Shown here piece by piece: positions 42,936-51,001 of a stretch of 64,000 nucleotides of DNA (position 1 is the stretch's first letter; each line of letters starts with the position of its first letter). Under the pieces are notes generated by a model. It was given only the letters and a program-made list of their open reading frames with translations, searched no databases and had not been told where the DNA came from. The stretch covers positions 14,765 to 78,764 of the forward strand of contig JAVBLR010000013.1 of NCBI GenBank assembly GCA_031553395.1, in the 5' to 3' direction. This stretch comes from WRGA01 sp031553395 (GTDB taxonomy: Bacteria; Bacteroidota; Bacteroidia; Bacteroidales; WRGA01). Made by a program: the position numbers and the translations under genes.

Positions 42936-44936
42936 ATGGCAAGAATAGGAGTTTTTATATGTCATTGCGGAGAAAACATCTCGGCAACTGTTGATTGCGA
43001 AAGTGTATCGAAACAAGCTGCAAAACTACCCGGAGTAGTTTACAGTACCGATTATAAATATATGTGTTCCGATCCGGGACAAAGTAAAATAAAAGAGGCC
43101 ATCCTCGAACATAAATTGACAGGTGTGGTTGTTTCAGCTTGTTCGCCTCGAATGCACGAACCGACTTTCCGAAAAGCATGTGCCGAAGCAGGATTGAATC
43201 CATATCTGTGCGAAATGGCTAATATCCGTGAGCATTGCTCATGGGTACACGAAAAAGGAGATGCTACAACCCAAAAGGCTTTTGATTTGGTTCGCACATT
43301 GGTAGAAAAAGTAAAAAATAACCATCCGCTCGAAGCAATTAAAGTGCCGGTAAACAAAACAGCTGTCGTAATCGGTGGTGGAGTAACAGGCATTCAAGCG
43401 TCGTTGGATATTGCTAACGCAGGACAAAAAGTAATTTTGGTAGAGCGTGAGCCATCTATTGGTGGAAAAATGGCCGGTCTTTCCGAAACTTTCCCTACAC
43501 TCGACTGTTCACAATGTATTCTTACACCTCGAATGGTAGATGTGGCACAACACCCCAATATTACCCTTCTTACTTGTGCTGAAGTTGAAAGTTTAGACGG
43601 ATTTATCGGTAACTTCAATGTACGTATCCGTAAAAAAGCTAAATCGGTAGATGAAAAATTGTGTACCGGATGCGGATTGTGCTGTACTAAATGTCCATCA
43701 AAGAAAATTCTAAGTGAATTTGAACAAGGCTTGGCAAACCGCACAGCTATTTATGTACCATTTCCACAAGCCGTTCCGAATAAGCCCGTAATTGATCGTG
43801 CAAATTGTACTTATTTCAAAACAGGCAAATGTGGTGTTTGTAAGAAAATTTGCCCGACAGGTGCAATTAATTACGAACAAGAAGACGAAATAATCGAAGT
43901 AAAAGCAGGAGCATTGGTACTAGCTACAGGTTTTGAAGTAAAGAAAACCGACTTCTTCCCTGAATATGGTTATGGAAAATACAAAGACGTGATCAACGGA
44001 TTACAATTCGAACGATTGGCATCGGCATCGGGACCAACACAAGGAGAAATTCGCCGTCCATCTGATGGTAAAATTCCTGAAAAAGTAGTATTTGTTGCCT
44101 GTGCAGGCTCACGAGACGTAGCCAAAGGTATTCCTTATTGTTCTAAAATTTGTTGTATGTATACAGCAAAACACGCTATTTTATACAAACACAAAGTACA
44201 TGAAGGAACACCTTATGTATTCTATATGGATATTCGTGCAGCAGGAAAAAATTACGATGAATTTACCCGCCGCGCTATTGAAGAAGATGGAGCAAAATAC
44301 ATTCGCGGAAGAGTTTCAACCATCTATGAAAAAAATGGTAAACTAATTGTAAAAGGTGCTGATACATTAATGGGAGGTAAACCTGTTGAAATTGATGCAG
44401 ATATGGTTGTATTAGCAACTGCTGCAGTATCATGCGAAGGGTCTGAATCATTAGCTCAAAAACTACACGTATCATACGACCCATACAAGTTTTTTGCCGA
44501 AGCACATCCTAAATTAAAACCTGTCGAAACCAATACAGCAGGAATCTTTTTGGCAGGTGCATGCCAAGCGCCAAAGGATATTCCCGAATCAGTTTCCGCC
44601 GCATCTGGTGCTGCTGCAAAAGTTATTTGTTTATTTGCTAACGATGAATTAACACGTGAACCGATTGTTGCAAAAGTTAACAGGATGGCACCACCCATTT
44701 TTTCAACATGTATGGGTTGTGGAATGTGTAAGGCAGTTTGTCCATATCAAGCCATCGATAAAGAAGAAATCAAAGACCGTGCTGGCAATGTGATAAAAAC
44801 CATTGCTGCAATCAACCCAGGACTTTGTCAAGGTTGTGGAACTTGCGTGTCTTTCTGTAAATCAAAATCCATTGACTTGGAAGGATATTCGAATAAGCAA
44901 GTTTATGAAGAAGTTCTCGCATTATTAAATGATTAA
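42936..44936 (+). CDS. hdrA: Heterodisulfide reductase subunit A-like flavoprotein
   Basis: 666 residues; FAD-containing bifurcating subunit. N-terminal domain with CHCG (C9, C11) and a further Cys set (SACSPRMHEPTFRKAC, REHCSW); FAD fold VVIGGGVTGIQASLDIANAG near 143; ferredoxin insert CTGCGLCCTKCP near 243 and CGVCKKICP; C-terminal double [4Fe-4S] CMGCGMCKAVCP near 592 and CQGCGTCVSFC near 631. Length is that of single-chain HdrA. It is followed by an mvhD-type gene, as in Flx-Hdr clusters of sulfate reducers. Confidence 0.94.
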   Translation: MARIGVFICHCGENISATVDCESVSKQAAKLPGVVYSTDYKYMCSDPGQSKIKEAILEHKLTGVVVSACSPRMHEPTFRKACAEAGLNPYLCEMANIREHCSWVHEKGDATTQKAFDLVRTLVEKVKNNHPLEAIKVPVNKTAVVIGGGVTGIQASLDIANAGQKVILVEREPSIGGKMAGLSETFPTLDCSQCILTPRMVDVAQHPNITLLTCAEVESLDGFIGNFNVRIRKKAKSVDEKLCTGCGLCCTKCPSKKILSEFEQGLANRTAIYVPFPQAVPNKPVIDRANCTYFKTGKCGVCKKICPTGAINYEQEDEIIEVKAGALVLATGFEVKKTDFFPEYGYGKYKDVINGLQFERLASASGPTQGEIRRPSDGKIPEKVVFVACAGSRDVAKGIPYCSKICCMYTAKHAILYKHKVHEGTPYVFYMDIRAAGKNYDEFTRRAIEEDGAKYIRGRVSTIYEKNGKLIVKGADTLMGGKPVEIDADMVVLATAAVSCEGSESLAQKLHVSYDPYKFFAEAHPKLKPVETNTAGIFLAGACQAPKDIPESVSAASGAAAKVICLFANDELTREPIVAKVNRMAPPIFSTCMGCGMCKAVCPYQAIDKEEIKDRAGNVIKTIAAINPGLCQGCGTCVSFCKSKSIDLEGYSNKQVYEEVLALLND

Positions 44937-45015
44937 ATATGCTGATGCACGATTAATTCTATACTGCCCATTATTGGCATATTGACATATCGGCACATTA
45001 AATAATTAAAAACTT
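44937..45015. repeat. Spacer repeat between hdrA and flxD
   Basis: The stretch attggcatattgacatatcggcacattaaataa shares attggcatatt...cacattaat with the spacer at 47278-47327 and with the palindrome at 48170. These related short repeats recur only at gene borders of the cluster. Confidence 0.5.
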
Positions 45016-45465
45016 ATGGAATTTCAACCAAAAATAGTCGCATTTGTGTGCAATTGGTGTACATACGCGGGGGCTGACCTTACGGGAACCAGCCGAATAA
45101 AGTATTCCCCGAATGTAAAAATCATCCGCTTTCCGTGTACGGGACGCATTGATTTTATGTTACTGATGAAAGCATTTTCGAATGGTGCAGATGGAATCAT
45201 TGTATCAGGATGCCATCCGAATGATTGCCATTATACTTCGGGTAATTTTCATGCACGTCGCCGTTGGACAGTTTTCCGCAGCCTGCTCGATTTTATGGGA
45301 ATCGATATTAACCGGATTACTTTCACATGGGTATCGGCAGCAGAAGGTGCAAAATGGGCAGATGTAGTAAATACTACAGCCGAAAAAATCAAAGAATTAG
45401 GCCCATATAAAGAATATCAGGAAATTGCTAATGAAATATGGGAGGACGAAACATGTCAAAAATAA
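45016..45465 (+). CDS. flxD: MvhD/FlxD-type iron-sulfur subunit
   Basis: 149 residues of the methyl-viologen-reducing hydrogenase delta-subunit family: FVCNWCTYAGADLTGTSRI, RFPCTGRIDF, VSGCHPNDCHY and the helical AEGAKWADVVNTTAEKI. Its [2Fe-2S] cluster passes electrons from the NADH-oxidising module to HdrA. The following gene begins inside its last codons (13-base overlap). Confidence 0.93.
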   Translation: MEFQPKIVAFVCNWCTYAGADLTGTSRIKYSPNVKIIRFPCTGRIDFMLLMKAFSNGADGIIVSGCHPNDCHYTSGNFHARRRWTVFRSLLDFMGIDINRITFTWVSAAEGAKWADVVNTTAEKIKELGPYKEYQEIANEIWEDETCQK

Positions 45466-46256
45466 ATGATATAGCAAAAGAATTGTTGCAATCGGAAGAA
45501 GTTCAGGTTGTAATCGGATATGGAGAAGGAAGCGACAACAGAGTTCGTCCGTTTTTTGCACGCAATACCGAAGAAGCTCAAAAGCTTGTATATGATAACC
45601 GTTGCACACAAAATATGGCAATGTATATATATAAGAAAGAAACGGCAAAAATGGGAAAACCCGCTATCATTTCAAATATTCATACACTTCGCGGAATCAT
45701 TCGTTTAGCAACAGAAAATCAAGTAAAAGAGGGCGATTTAATTGCTATTTGCATAAATAATAACGGAGAAGCAACCGTTTGCCGAACATTCGATGAAATC
45801 GAAGCACATTTGGCTTCTATTACGCCCGAAATTAGTGCTGAAGACAAAGAATTATTGGAAAAATTGGATGCAATGACAGCTATCGAACGTTGGAATTTCT
45901 GGAAACAGGAAATGGAAAATTGCATTAAATGTTACGCTTGTCGCCAGGCTTGCCCGCTTTGTTACTGTACACAATGCACGGTAGAAATGAATCAACCGCA
46001 ATGGATTCCTGTTGAAGCAAGCACATTGGGAAATTTGGAATGGCACATTATGCGAGCCATGCACCTTTCGGGACGTTGTATTTCTTGTGGACAATGCGGT
46101 GATGCTTGTCCGGTAAATATTCCTATTCATATTCTGCCGATGAGATTAGCAGAAGAAGTAAAAGATATTTATGGAACTGTTTCGGGTATGAATCGCAACG
46201 AAGGTTGTGCTATGGCGACTTATCAACCTGATGATAAAGAAAATTTTATTGGATAA
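45453..46256 (+). CDS. flxC: FlxC-like [4Fe-4S] subunit
   Basis: About 267 residues. N-terminal domain (1-140) without cysteine; then CIKCYACRQACPLCYCTQC near 154 and CISCGQCGDACPVN near 208, the two [4Fe-4S] motifs of a dicluster ferredoxin-like protein related to the F420 hydrogenase/formate dehydrogenase beta group. Start at 45453 (preceded by GGAGG at 45441, unusual here) is favoured over 45438. Predicted member of the NADH-dependent Flx module; the exact letter is assigned by cluster order, not by a search. Confidence 0.78.
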   Translation: MSKINDIAKELLQSEEVQVVIGYGEGSDNRVRPFFARNTEEAQKLVYDNRCTQNMAMYIYKKETAKMGKPAIISNIHTLRGIIRLATENQVKEGDLIAICINNNGEATVCRTFDEIEAHLASITPEISAEDKELLEKLDAMTAIERWNFWKQEMENCIKCYACRQACPLCYCTQCTVEMNQPQWIPVEASTLGNLEWHIMRAMHLSGRCISCGQCGDACPVNIPIHILPMRLAEEVKDIYGTVSGMNRNEGCAMATYQPDDKENFIG

Positions 46257-46260
46257 AACT

Positions 46261-47277
46261 ATGGCAAATCAAATCAAAAAATTGAGCAAAGAAGCTTATG
46301 CTCAATTGATACAAAAAATAATTGCCGAAGGCAAACAACAAATTTACGGTCCTGTTCAACAAGGTAAACGAGTTGGATACAAACGCATAACTTCACCCGA
46401 AGAAATTGCAGAAGACTTCATCATTCCCGATATGTCGGCAAAAGCATTTGTATTTCCCCGTATCGAAAAACTCTTTTCTTATACAAAAAGCAAAGAGGAT
46501 CTTAATGTTAAAGACATTGATTTAGAATCTATTCCTTCTAAAATTATCATGGGAATCCGTCCATGTGATGCAGCAGGAATGCAAAGTTTAGGAGCAATAT
46601 TCGGTTGGGACCCAGCCGATCCGATTTTTCAAAAACGATTGGAAAGAACCACTTTTATCGGATTTGCTTGCAATAAGGCTGATAGTTATTGCTTCTGTAC
46701 ATCTATTAATGGTGGACCAGGAAATACAAAAGGCAGTGATATCTTGCTTACTAAAACCGATTCGGGCGACTACATTGCCGAAATCATTACATCCAAAGGT
46801 GAGGCATTTATGAATCTTGCACCCGAATTATTCGAAGAAGGAAAAGATTTGGATAAAGAAAAATACTTGGCAGATGTACCTAAGCATTTCGATGATAGCA
46901 ATTTAGAAGATAATCTGAATAAATCATTCGATAGCAATATTTTCGACGAATATGCTGCACGTTGCATCGGTTGTGCTGCTTGTGCGTATGTTTGTCCTAC
47001 TTGTGCTTGTTTTGATATTCAGGATGAAGTAAAAGGCAGTAAAGGACAGCGCGTTCGCAGTTGGGATTCCTGTGGTGCAAAATTATTTACGTTGCATACT
47101 TCGGGACATAATCCGCGCGAAACACAAGGCGCACGCTGGCGTCAACGATTGATGCATAAATTCTCTTATATGCCCGAACGGCTGAATGTAAGAGGTTGCG
47201 TTGGTTGCGGACGATGCTCACGCCGTTGTCCAGTCGATATGAATATTGCCGAAAGTTTAAATCAAATATGCAAATAA
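46261..47277 (+). CDS. flxB: FlxB-like 4Fe-4S dicluster subunit
   Basis: 338 residues from the ATG at 46261, 5 bases after the flxC stop (an upstream in-frame ATG at 46207 overlaps flxC). N-terminal part resembles the beta subunit of sulfhydrogenases and sulfite reductase A (IIMGIRPCDAAGMQSLGAIF, GFACNKADSYCFCTS); C-terminal half has CIGCAACAYVCPTCACFD near 238 and CVGCGRCSRRCPVDMN near 315, two [4Fe-4S] clusters. Electron relay between FlxA and the rest of the complex. FlxB versus FlxC naming is by gene order. Confidence 0.82.
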   Translation: MANQIKKLSKEAYAQLIQKIIAEGKQQIYGPVQQGKRVGYKRITSPEEIAEDFIIPDMSAKAFVFPRIEKLFSYTKSKEDLNVKDIDLESIPSKIIMGIRPCDAAGMQSLGAIFGWDPADPIFQKRLERTTFIGFACNKADSYCFCTSINGGPGNTKGSDILLTKTDSGDYIAEIITSKGEAFMNLAPELFEEGKDLDKEKYLADVPKHFDDSNLEDNLNKSFDSNIFDEYAARCIGCAACAYVCPTCACFDIQDEVKGSKGQRVRSWDSCGAKLFTLHTSGHNPRETQGARWRQRLMHKFSYMPERLNVRGCVGCGRCSRRCPVDMNIAESLNQICK

Positions 47278-47327
47278 ATACATCATATCAATTGGCATAT
47301 TAGCAAATTAACACATTAATTATTTTT
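47278..47327. repeat. Spacer repeat between flxB and flxA
   Basis: atcaattggcatattagcaaattaacacattaattatt; related to the spacer at 44937-45015. No coding content. Confidence 0.5.
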
Positions 47328-48164
47328 ATGGAAAAAAACATATATCTGCCTTATCGCATGAAGGTTGCAAAAATTACGGAAGAAGCGCCATTTGTAAAAA
47401 CTTTCCGCTTGGAATTTATGGATCCGCAGGAAGCCGAAAATTTCTCTTTCAAAACAGGCCAGTTTGCCGAATATTCAATATTCGGTGAAGGCGAATCTAC
47501 TTTTTGCATTGCTTCACCACATACGCGTAAAGGTTATGTCGAATGTACTTTCCGCCAGGCAGGAAGAGTAACTACAGCCTTATCAAATTTAGAAGAAGGC
47601 GATATCGTAGGATTCAGAGGCCCTTATGGTAATATCTTCCCTATTGATCAATGGAAAGGGAAAAATCTCGTTTTTATTGCTGGAGGAATTGCTTTACCAC
47701 CTATGCGCAGCGTAATCTGGTCATGCTTGGATAATCGCAAAGACTATAAAGATGTAACTATATTTTATGGTGCAAAAACTGTAAATGACTTAGTTTACAA
47801 AAATGAGTTGAAAGAATGGGAAGAACGTCCCGATGTTAAGCTTTATACGACCGTTGATCCAGGCGGTGAAACTCCTGAATGGAAAGGCGAAGTAGGATTT
47901 GTTCCATCTATTGTAGATAAATTCGCACCTTCTGTAGAAAATACAATTGTCATTGTTTGCGGGCCTCCCATCATGATTAAGAACACATTTCCTGTATTGA
48001 AAAAATTGGGATTTGCCGACGAAAACATTTACACCACGCTTGAAAACAGAATGAAATGCGGTTTCGGAAAATGTGGACGTTGTAATGTTGGAAAAACATA
48101 CGTTTGCAAAGATGGACCTGTATTTACTGCGGCAGAATTAGCATTGTTACCAAACGAATACTAA
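47328..48164 (+). CDS. flxA: FlxA-like NAD(P)H-binding flavoprotein
   Basis: 278 residues of the ferredoxin-NAD(P)H reductase-like class: FAD domain (FRLEFMDPQEAENFSFKTGQ, FCIASPHTRKGYVECTFRQ), NAD-binding AGGIALPPMRSVIWSCLDN near 118, VIVCGPPIMI near 207, and the C-terminal [2Fe-2S] motif CGFGKCGRCNVGKTYVCKDG near 244. It resembles hydrogenase gamma subunits and FlxA of sulfate reducers. As the likely NADH entry point, it defines the complex as NADH:ferredoxin/disulfide bifurcating. Confidence 0.92.
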   Translation: MEKNIYLPYRMKVAKITEEAPFVKTFRLEFMDPQEAENFSFKTGQFAEYSIFGEGESTFCIASPHTRKGYVECTFRQAGRVTTALSNLEEGDIVGFRGPYGNIFPIDQWKGKNLVFIAGGIALPPMRSVIWSCLDNRKDYKDVTIFYGAKTVNDLVYKNELKEWEERPDVKLYTTVDPGGETPEWKGEVGFVPSIVDKFAPSVENTIVIVCGPPIMIKNTFPVLKKLGFADENIYTTLENRMKCGFGKCGRCNVGKTYVCKDGPVFTAAELALLPNEY

Positions 48165-48169
48165 TATGC

Positions 48170-48213
48170 CAATGTGCTAATGAAAAACAAATCGTATTTT
48201 CATTAGCACATTG
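48170..48213. terminator. Perfect 17-bp hairpin after flxA
   Basis: CAATGTGCTAATGAAAA (48170-48186) pairs perfectly with TTTTCATTAGCACATTG (48197-48213), loop of 10. Belongs to the related spacer repeats of the cluster and can act as a stabiliser or terminator. Confidence 0.65.
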
Positions 48214-48272
48214 ATGTTATATAATGTCCAAAAGTAGTTGGCAAAATAATAATCAAAATCATTGTAAATAAT

Positions 48273-48308
48273 GAAGCCTTTTCAGAAAATGAAGAGGCTT
48301 TTTTATTT
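48273..48308 (+). terminator. Terminator of the hdr-flx operon
   Basis: AAGCCTTTTC (48273-48282) with GAAGAGGCTT (48291-48300), one mismatch, followed by TTTTTTATTT. Probable end of the hdrC-flxA transcript. Confidence 0.8.
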
Positions 48309-48433
48309 ACGAATAAACAATAAACTATTTACAATTTATACACATTAATCAAAGACCATTTGAAGATAAAAATCAAAAATAATATCTGATAAAAAAACAC
48401 GTTTATTATGTAAACATCTAAAACACATTAATC

Positions 48434-49105
48434 ATGAAAAAAGTAATTTTAGTAAGCACACTTTTATCAGTCATCAGTTTTTACTCGTTTTCACAAGTAA
48501 TCAAAATCGGAAATGGTATTGATATTTCATCCATGGAAAACAGCAAATTTAACTTACTACCTAATAAAAGAACTGGATATGTAGGTACAATAGGATTGGA
48601 TTATTTCGAACACAAATACTTTTACTTATCATCGGAAATAGGTTATTTGCAAAAAGGAGGAAAAGATGCAATTTTTTTTACAGATCAAAGTGGTCAGCCG
48701 TTATCTGAAAGTAAAGTAGATATACGATTGGATTATTTGCATATAAATACCACTTTCAGAGGTAGATATGCAATAAATAATTCAAATACGGTATATGTGG
48801 GAATCGGTCCGAAAATAGATATTCCTGTAAATTCCAAAATCAGTTCGAACAATGACCATTTTATTGCACTTTTCCAAGAAGATACTCCTCTTGATTACAG
48901 AGTCAAAAACCTAAAAACATCATTTGGTTTATTACCCGAAATTGGATTTACTTATGACATGAATAAGTTTCGATTCGATATAAATGCTGCTTATTTGGTA
49001 AATTTTGGAAGAATAGACAAAAACCCAATAAATGACGAATTGGGAAATAAAGTATATAATAATACATTCTTATTCCGATTTAATGTAGGTTATAAACTAA
49101 ATTGA
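48434..49105 (+). CDS. PorT-like outer-membrane beta-barrel protein
   Basis: 223 residues. Signal peptide VILVSTLLSVISFYSFSQ. The mature part is built from alternating strands (GTIGLDYFEHKYFYLSSEIG, LDYLHINTTFRGRYAI, TVYVGIGPKIDIPV, LFRFNVGYKLN). Class is the Omp_b-brl_2 barrel, similar in type to the 28285 gene. It has its own terminator and may or may not be linked to the Flx-Hdr genes. Confidence 0.82.
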   Translation: MKKVILVSTLLSVISFYSFSQVIKIGNGIDISSMENSKFNLLPNKRTGYVGTIGLDYFEHKYFYLSSEIGYLQKGGKDAIFFTDQSGQPLSESKVDIRLDYLHINTTFRGRYAINNSNTVYVGIGPKIDIPVNSKISSNNDHFIALFQEDTPLDYRVKNLKTSFGLLPEIGFTYDMNKFRFDINAAYLVNFGRIDKNPINDELGNKVYNNTFLFRFNVGYKLN

Positions 49106-49130
49106 AATAATCAAATTTGTTATAATTTGT

Positions 49131-49169
49131 AAAAAAAAGCCTTTTTCGTACCCCTGAAAAGGCTTTTTT
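49131..49169 (+). terminator. Terminator of the barrel gene
   Basis: AAAAAAGCCTTTTT ... AAAAGGCTTTTTT with a loop of about 8-10; strong T run. Confidence 0.9.
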
Positions 49170-49208
49170 CATTACTTTGCATTTAATTAAGAATAACCAA
49201 GTTCCTGC

Positions 49209-49538
49209 ATGACTCTCGAAGAACTCCAACAACAAGTCGATAATTGGATAAAAACATACGGTGTTCGCTACTTCAGTGAATTGACAAATATGGCTGTTTT
49301 AACCGAAGAAGTAGGAGAATTGGCACGAATAATGGCACGTACTTATGGCGATCAATCATTTAAAAAAAGTGACGAAAAGCATCAATTAAGCGATGAAATT
49401 GCCGATGTACTTTGGGTATTAGTTTGCATTGCCAATCAAACAGGTGTAAACTTAACCGAAGCAATGGCAAAAAACATGGAAAAGAAAACCAACAGAGATA
49501 AACACCGACATTTGAATAACGATAAATTACAATCTTGA
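49209..49538 (+). CDS. MazG-like nucleotide pyrophosphohydrolase
   Basis: 109-residue all-helical NTP pyrophosphohydrolase. The metal motif is EEVGELARIMARTYGD followed by LSDEIADVLWVLVCIANQTG (ExxE then ExxD), with KNMEKKTNRDKHRH at the C-terminus. It probably hydrolyses non-canonical or deoxy NTPs to monophosphates. deoC starts 2 bases after its stop. I recall this pair lying directly after dtd in other Bacteroidales. Confidence 0.92.
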   Translation: MTLEELQQQVDNWIKTYGVRYFSELTNMAVLTEEVGELARIMARTYGDQSFKKSDEKHQLSDEIADVLWVLVCIANQTGVNLTEAMAKNMEKKTNRDKHRHLNNDKLQS

Positions 49539-49539
49539 A

Positions 49540-50409
49540 ATGGGAAAATACAGTGATATATTAAAAGACTATAAGTTCAATCTTTCAAATGACGAAATAA
49601 AAGACGAAATACAAAAGCTGCAACCAAAAACCGATAAAGAAACTCTCAAAACTTTATTCAGCTGTATGGATTTTACTTCGTTAAATACAACTGATAATGA
49701 AGAAAATATACAAAAAATTGCAAAAAAACTAAATGCTTTTGAAAATGAATTTAATGAAATGCCGAATGTAGCAGCTGTATGTGTTTATCCTTCGCTTATT
49801 CAACCTTTGCAGGAATACCTTACGGTAAATGATATTGCAATTGCATCTGTTGCAGGCGGTTTTCCAAGTTCACAAACATTTATCGAAGTAAAAATTGCCG
49901 AAACTGCATTAGCCGTTGCCGAAGGTGCACAAGAAATAGATGTTGTAATGCCGGTTGGAAAATTTTTGGAAAGCAAATACGATGAAATTGGTGAAGAACT
50001 GGAAGAAATAAAACATTCCTGCCGGGATGCCAAATTGAAAGTGATACTGGAAACAGGCGCATTAAAATCTGTTTCCAATATTTATAATGCAGCTATCATT
50101 GCAATATATGCAGGAGCGGATTTTATCAAAACATCTACAGGAAAAATTGAAATAAATGCCACACCAGAAGCAGCTTATATTATGTGTCAGAGCATTTCGG
50201 ACTTCTATAAAAAAACAAATACAAAAGTAGGATTCAAAGCTGCCGGAGGAATTTCAACGAGTAAAGATGCTGCTGTTTATTTTGCAATCATTGAGAAATT
50301 GTTAGGCAAAGAATGGTTAAACCGCAACCATTTCAGAATCGGAGCAAGCCGGTTGGCCAACGACTTGTTGAATACTATTTACAATAAAGAAATAAATTAT
50401 TTTAATTAA
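49540..50409 (+). CDS. deoC: Deoxyribose-phosphate aldolase
   Basis: 289 residues; cleaves deoxyribose-5-phosphate to acetaldehyde and glyceraldehyde-3-phosphate. Family blocks: TLFSCMDFTSLNTTDNEENI, VYPSLIQPLQEYL, KVILETGALKS and DFIKTSTGK, with the Schiff-base Lys at K197, then KVGFKAAGGIST. The N-terminus is longer than the E. coli enzyme, usual in Bacteroidota. Translationally coupled to the MazG-like gene, fitting a joint nucleotide-recycling role. Confidence 0.96.
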   Translation: MGKYSDILKDYKFNLSNDEIKDEIQKLQPKTDKETLKTLFSCMDFTSLNTTDNEENIQKIAKKLNAFENEFNEMPNVAAVCVYPSLIQPLQEYLTVNDIAIASVAGGFPSSQTFIEVKIAETALAVAEGAQEIDVVMPVGKFLESKYDEIGEELEEIKHSCRDAKLKVILETGALKSVSNIYNAAIIAIYAGADFIKTSTGKIEINATPEAAYIMCQSISDFYKKTNTKVGFKAAGGISTSKDAAVYFAIIEKLLGKEWLNRNHFRIGASRLANDLLNTIYNKEINYFN

Positions 50410-50444
50410 TACTAGTTTAACATTTTCATTAAAAAACTACCATT

Positions 50445-50996
50445 ATGAAAAAAAGACAATTGATTTTTGCAACAATGTTAGCAATGACATTATTCACATT
50501 CTTTTCTTGTGGCCCAAAGGAACAAAAACCGGAACAAACAACAGAAGCAAAACCGGAAGTTCCTGAATTTCAAACTGCTGAATTACACAGAGTAACTTTC
50601 AACTATCCTAAGAACTGGACTCTTAAGAGGGATCAAAATGAAGGAAAATTCAGATATGATACACAAGAATTATACAAAAATGATAATGTATTGAATTATA
50701 TTACATTATATGTAACAAATGCAAACGGAAGATTAATAAAAGCCAATGATTTCGCCAAAAATATAATTGGTAAAGAAGAACATGAAATTATCAAAGAATT
50801 TGATACATTTGGTAAATATACAGGTAAAGGATTGTTAGTTAAACAAAAAAGAAACGGATATGATATGGAAAACCTGTATTTTTCTGCAATAAACAAGGAC
50901 ACTGTTGTTTTTCAAGTACTTATTATGCAACCTGTAAAAGGAAGGGATGAAGCTGGAATTAAAATGTTTGAAGAAAGTTTAAATATAGAACAATAA
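50445..50996 (+). CDS. Lipoprotein of unknown function
   Basis: 183 residues. Lipoprotein signal peptide ends TFFSC (Cys22), followed by a Pro/Glu/Lys-rich linker and a compact domain with a PsbP-like ring (HRVTFNYPKNWTLKRDQNEG ... NVLNYITLYVTNANGRLI ... KYTGKGLLVKQKRNGYD ... DTVVFQVLIMQPVK). The fold guess (PsbP/DUF1795-like) is tentative. It follows deoC by 35 bases and may share its transcript. Confidence 0.72.
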   Translation: MKKRQLIFATMLAMTLFTFFSCGPKEQKPEQTTEAKPEVPEFQTAELHRVTFNYPKNWTLKRDQNEGKFRYDTQELYKNDNVLNYITLYVTNANGRLIKANDFAKNIIGKEEHEIIKEFDTFGKYTGKGLLVKQKRNGYDMENLYFSAINKDTVVFQVLIMQPVKGRDEAGIKMFEESLNIEQ

Positions 50997-51001
50997 ATCC
51001 T

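Noticed and set aside
43052..43744. Long minus-strand open frames inside hdrA
   Set aside because: Shadows of the hdrA frame; hdrA motifs continue on the plus strand throughout.
44653..44658. CACGTG core inside hdrA as a further parS site
   Set aside because: Flanking bases (TTAA...AACC) do not fit GTTn...nAAC on either side; a chance hexamer in coding sequence.
41379..44936. Methanogenesis or sulfate reduction from the hdrABC genes
   Set aside because: No mcr, dsr or apr genes are visible and the surrounding genes are plainly Bacteroidota; HdrABC-type subunits occur in many anaerobes as parts of bifurcating complexes.
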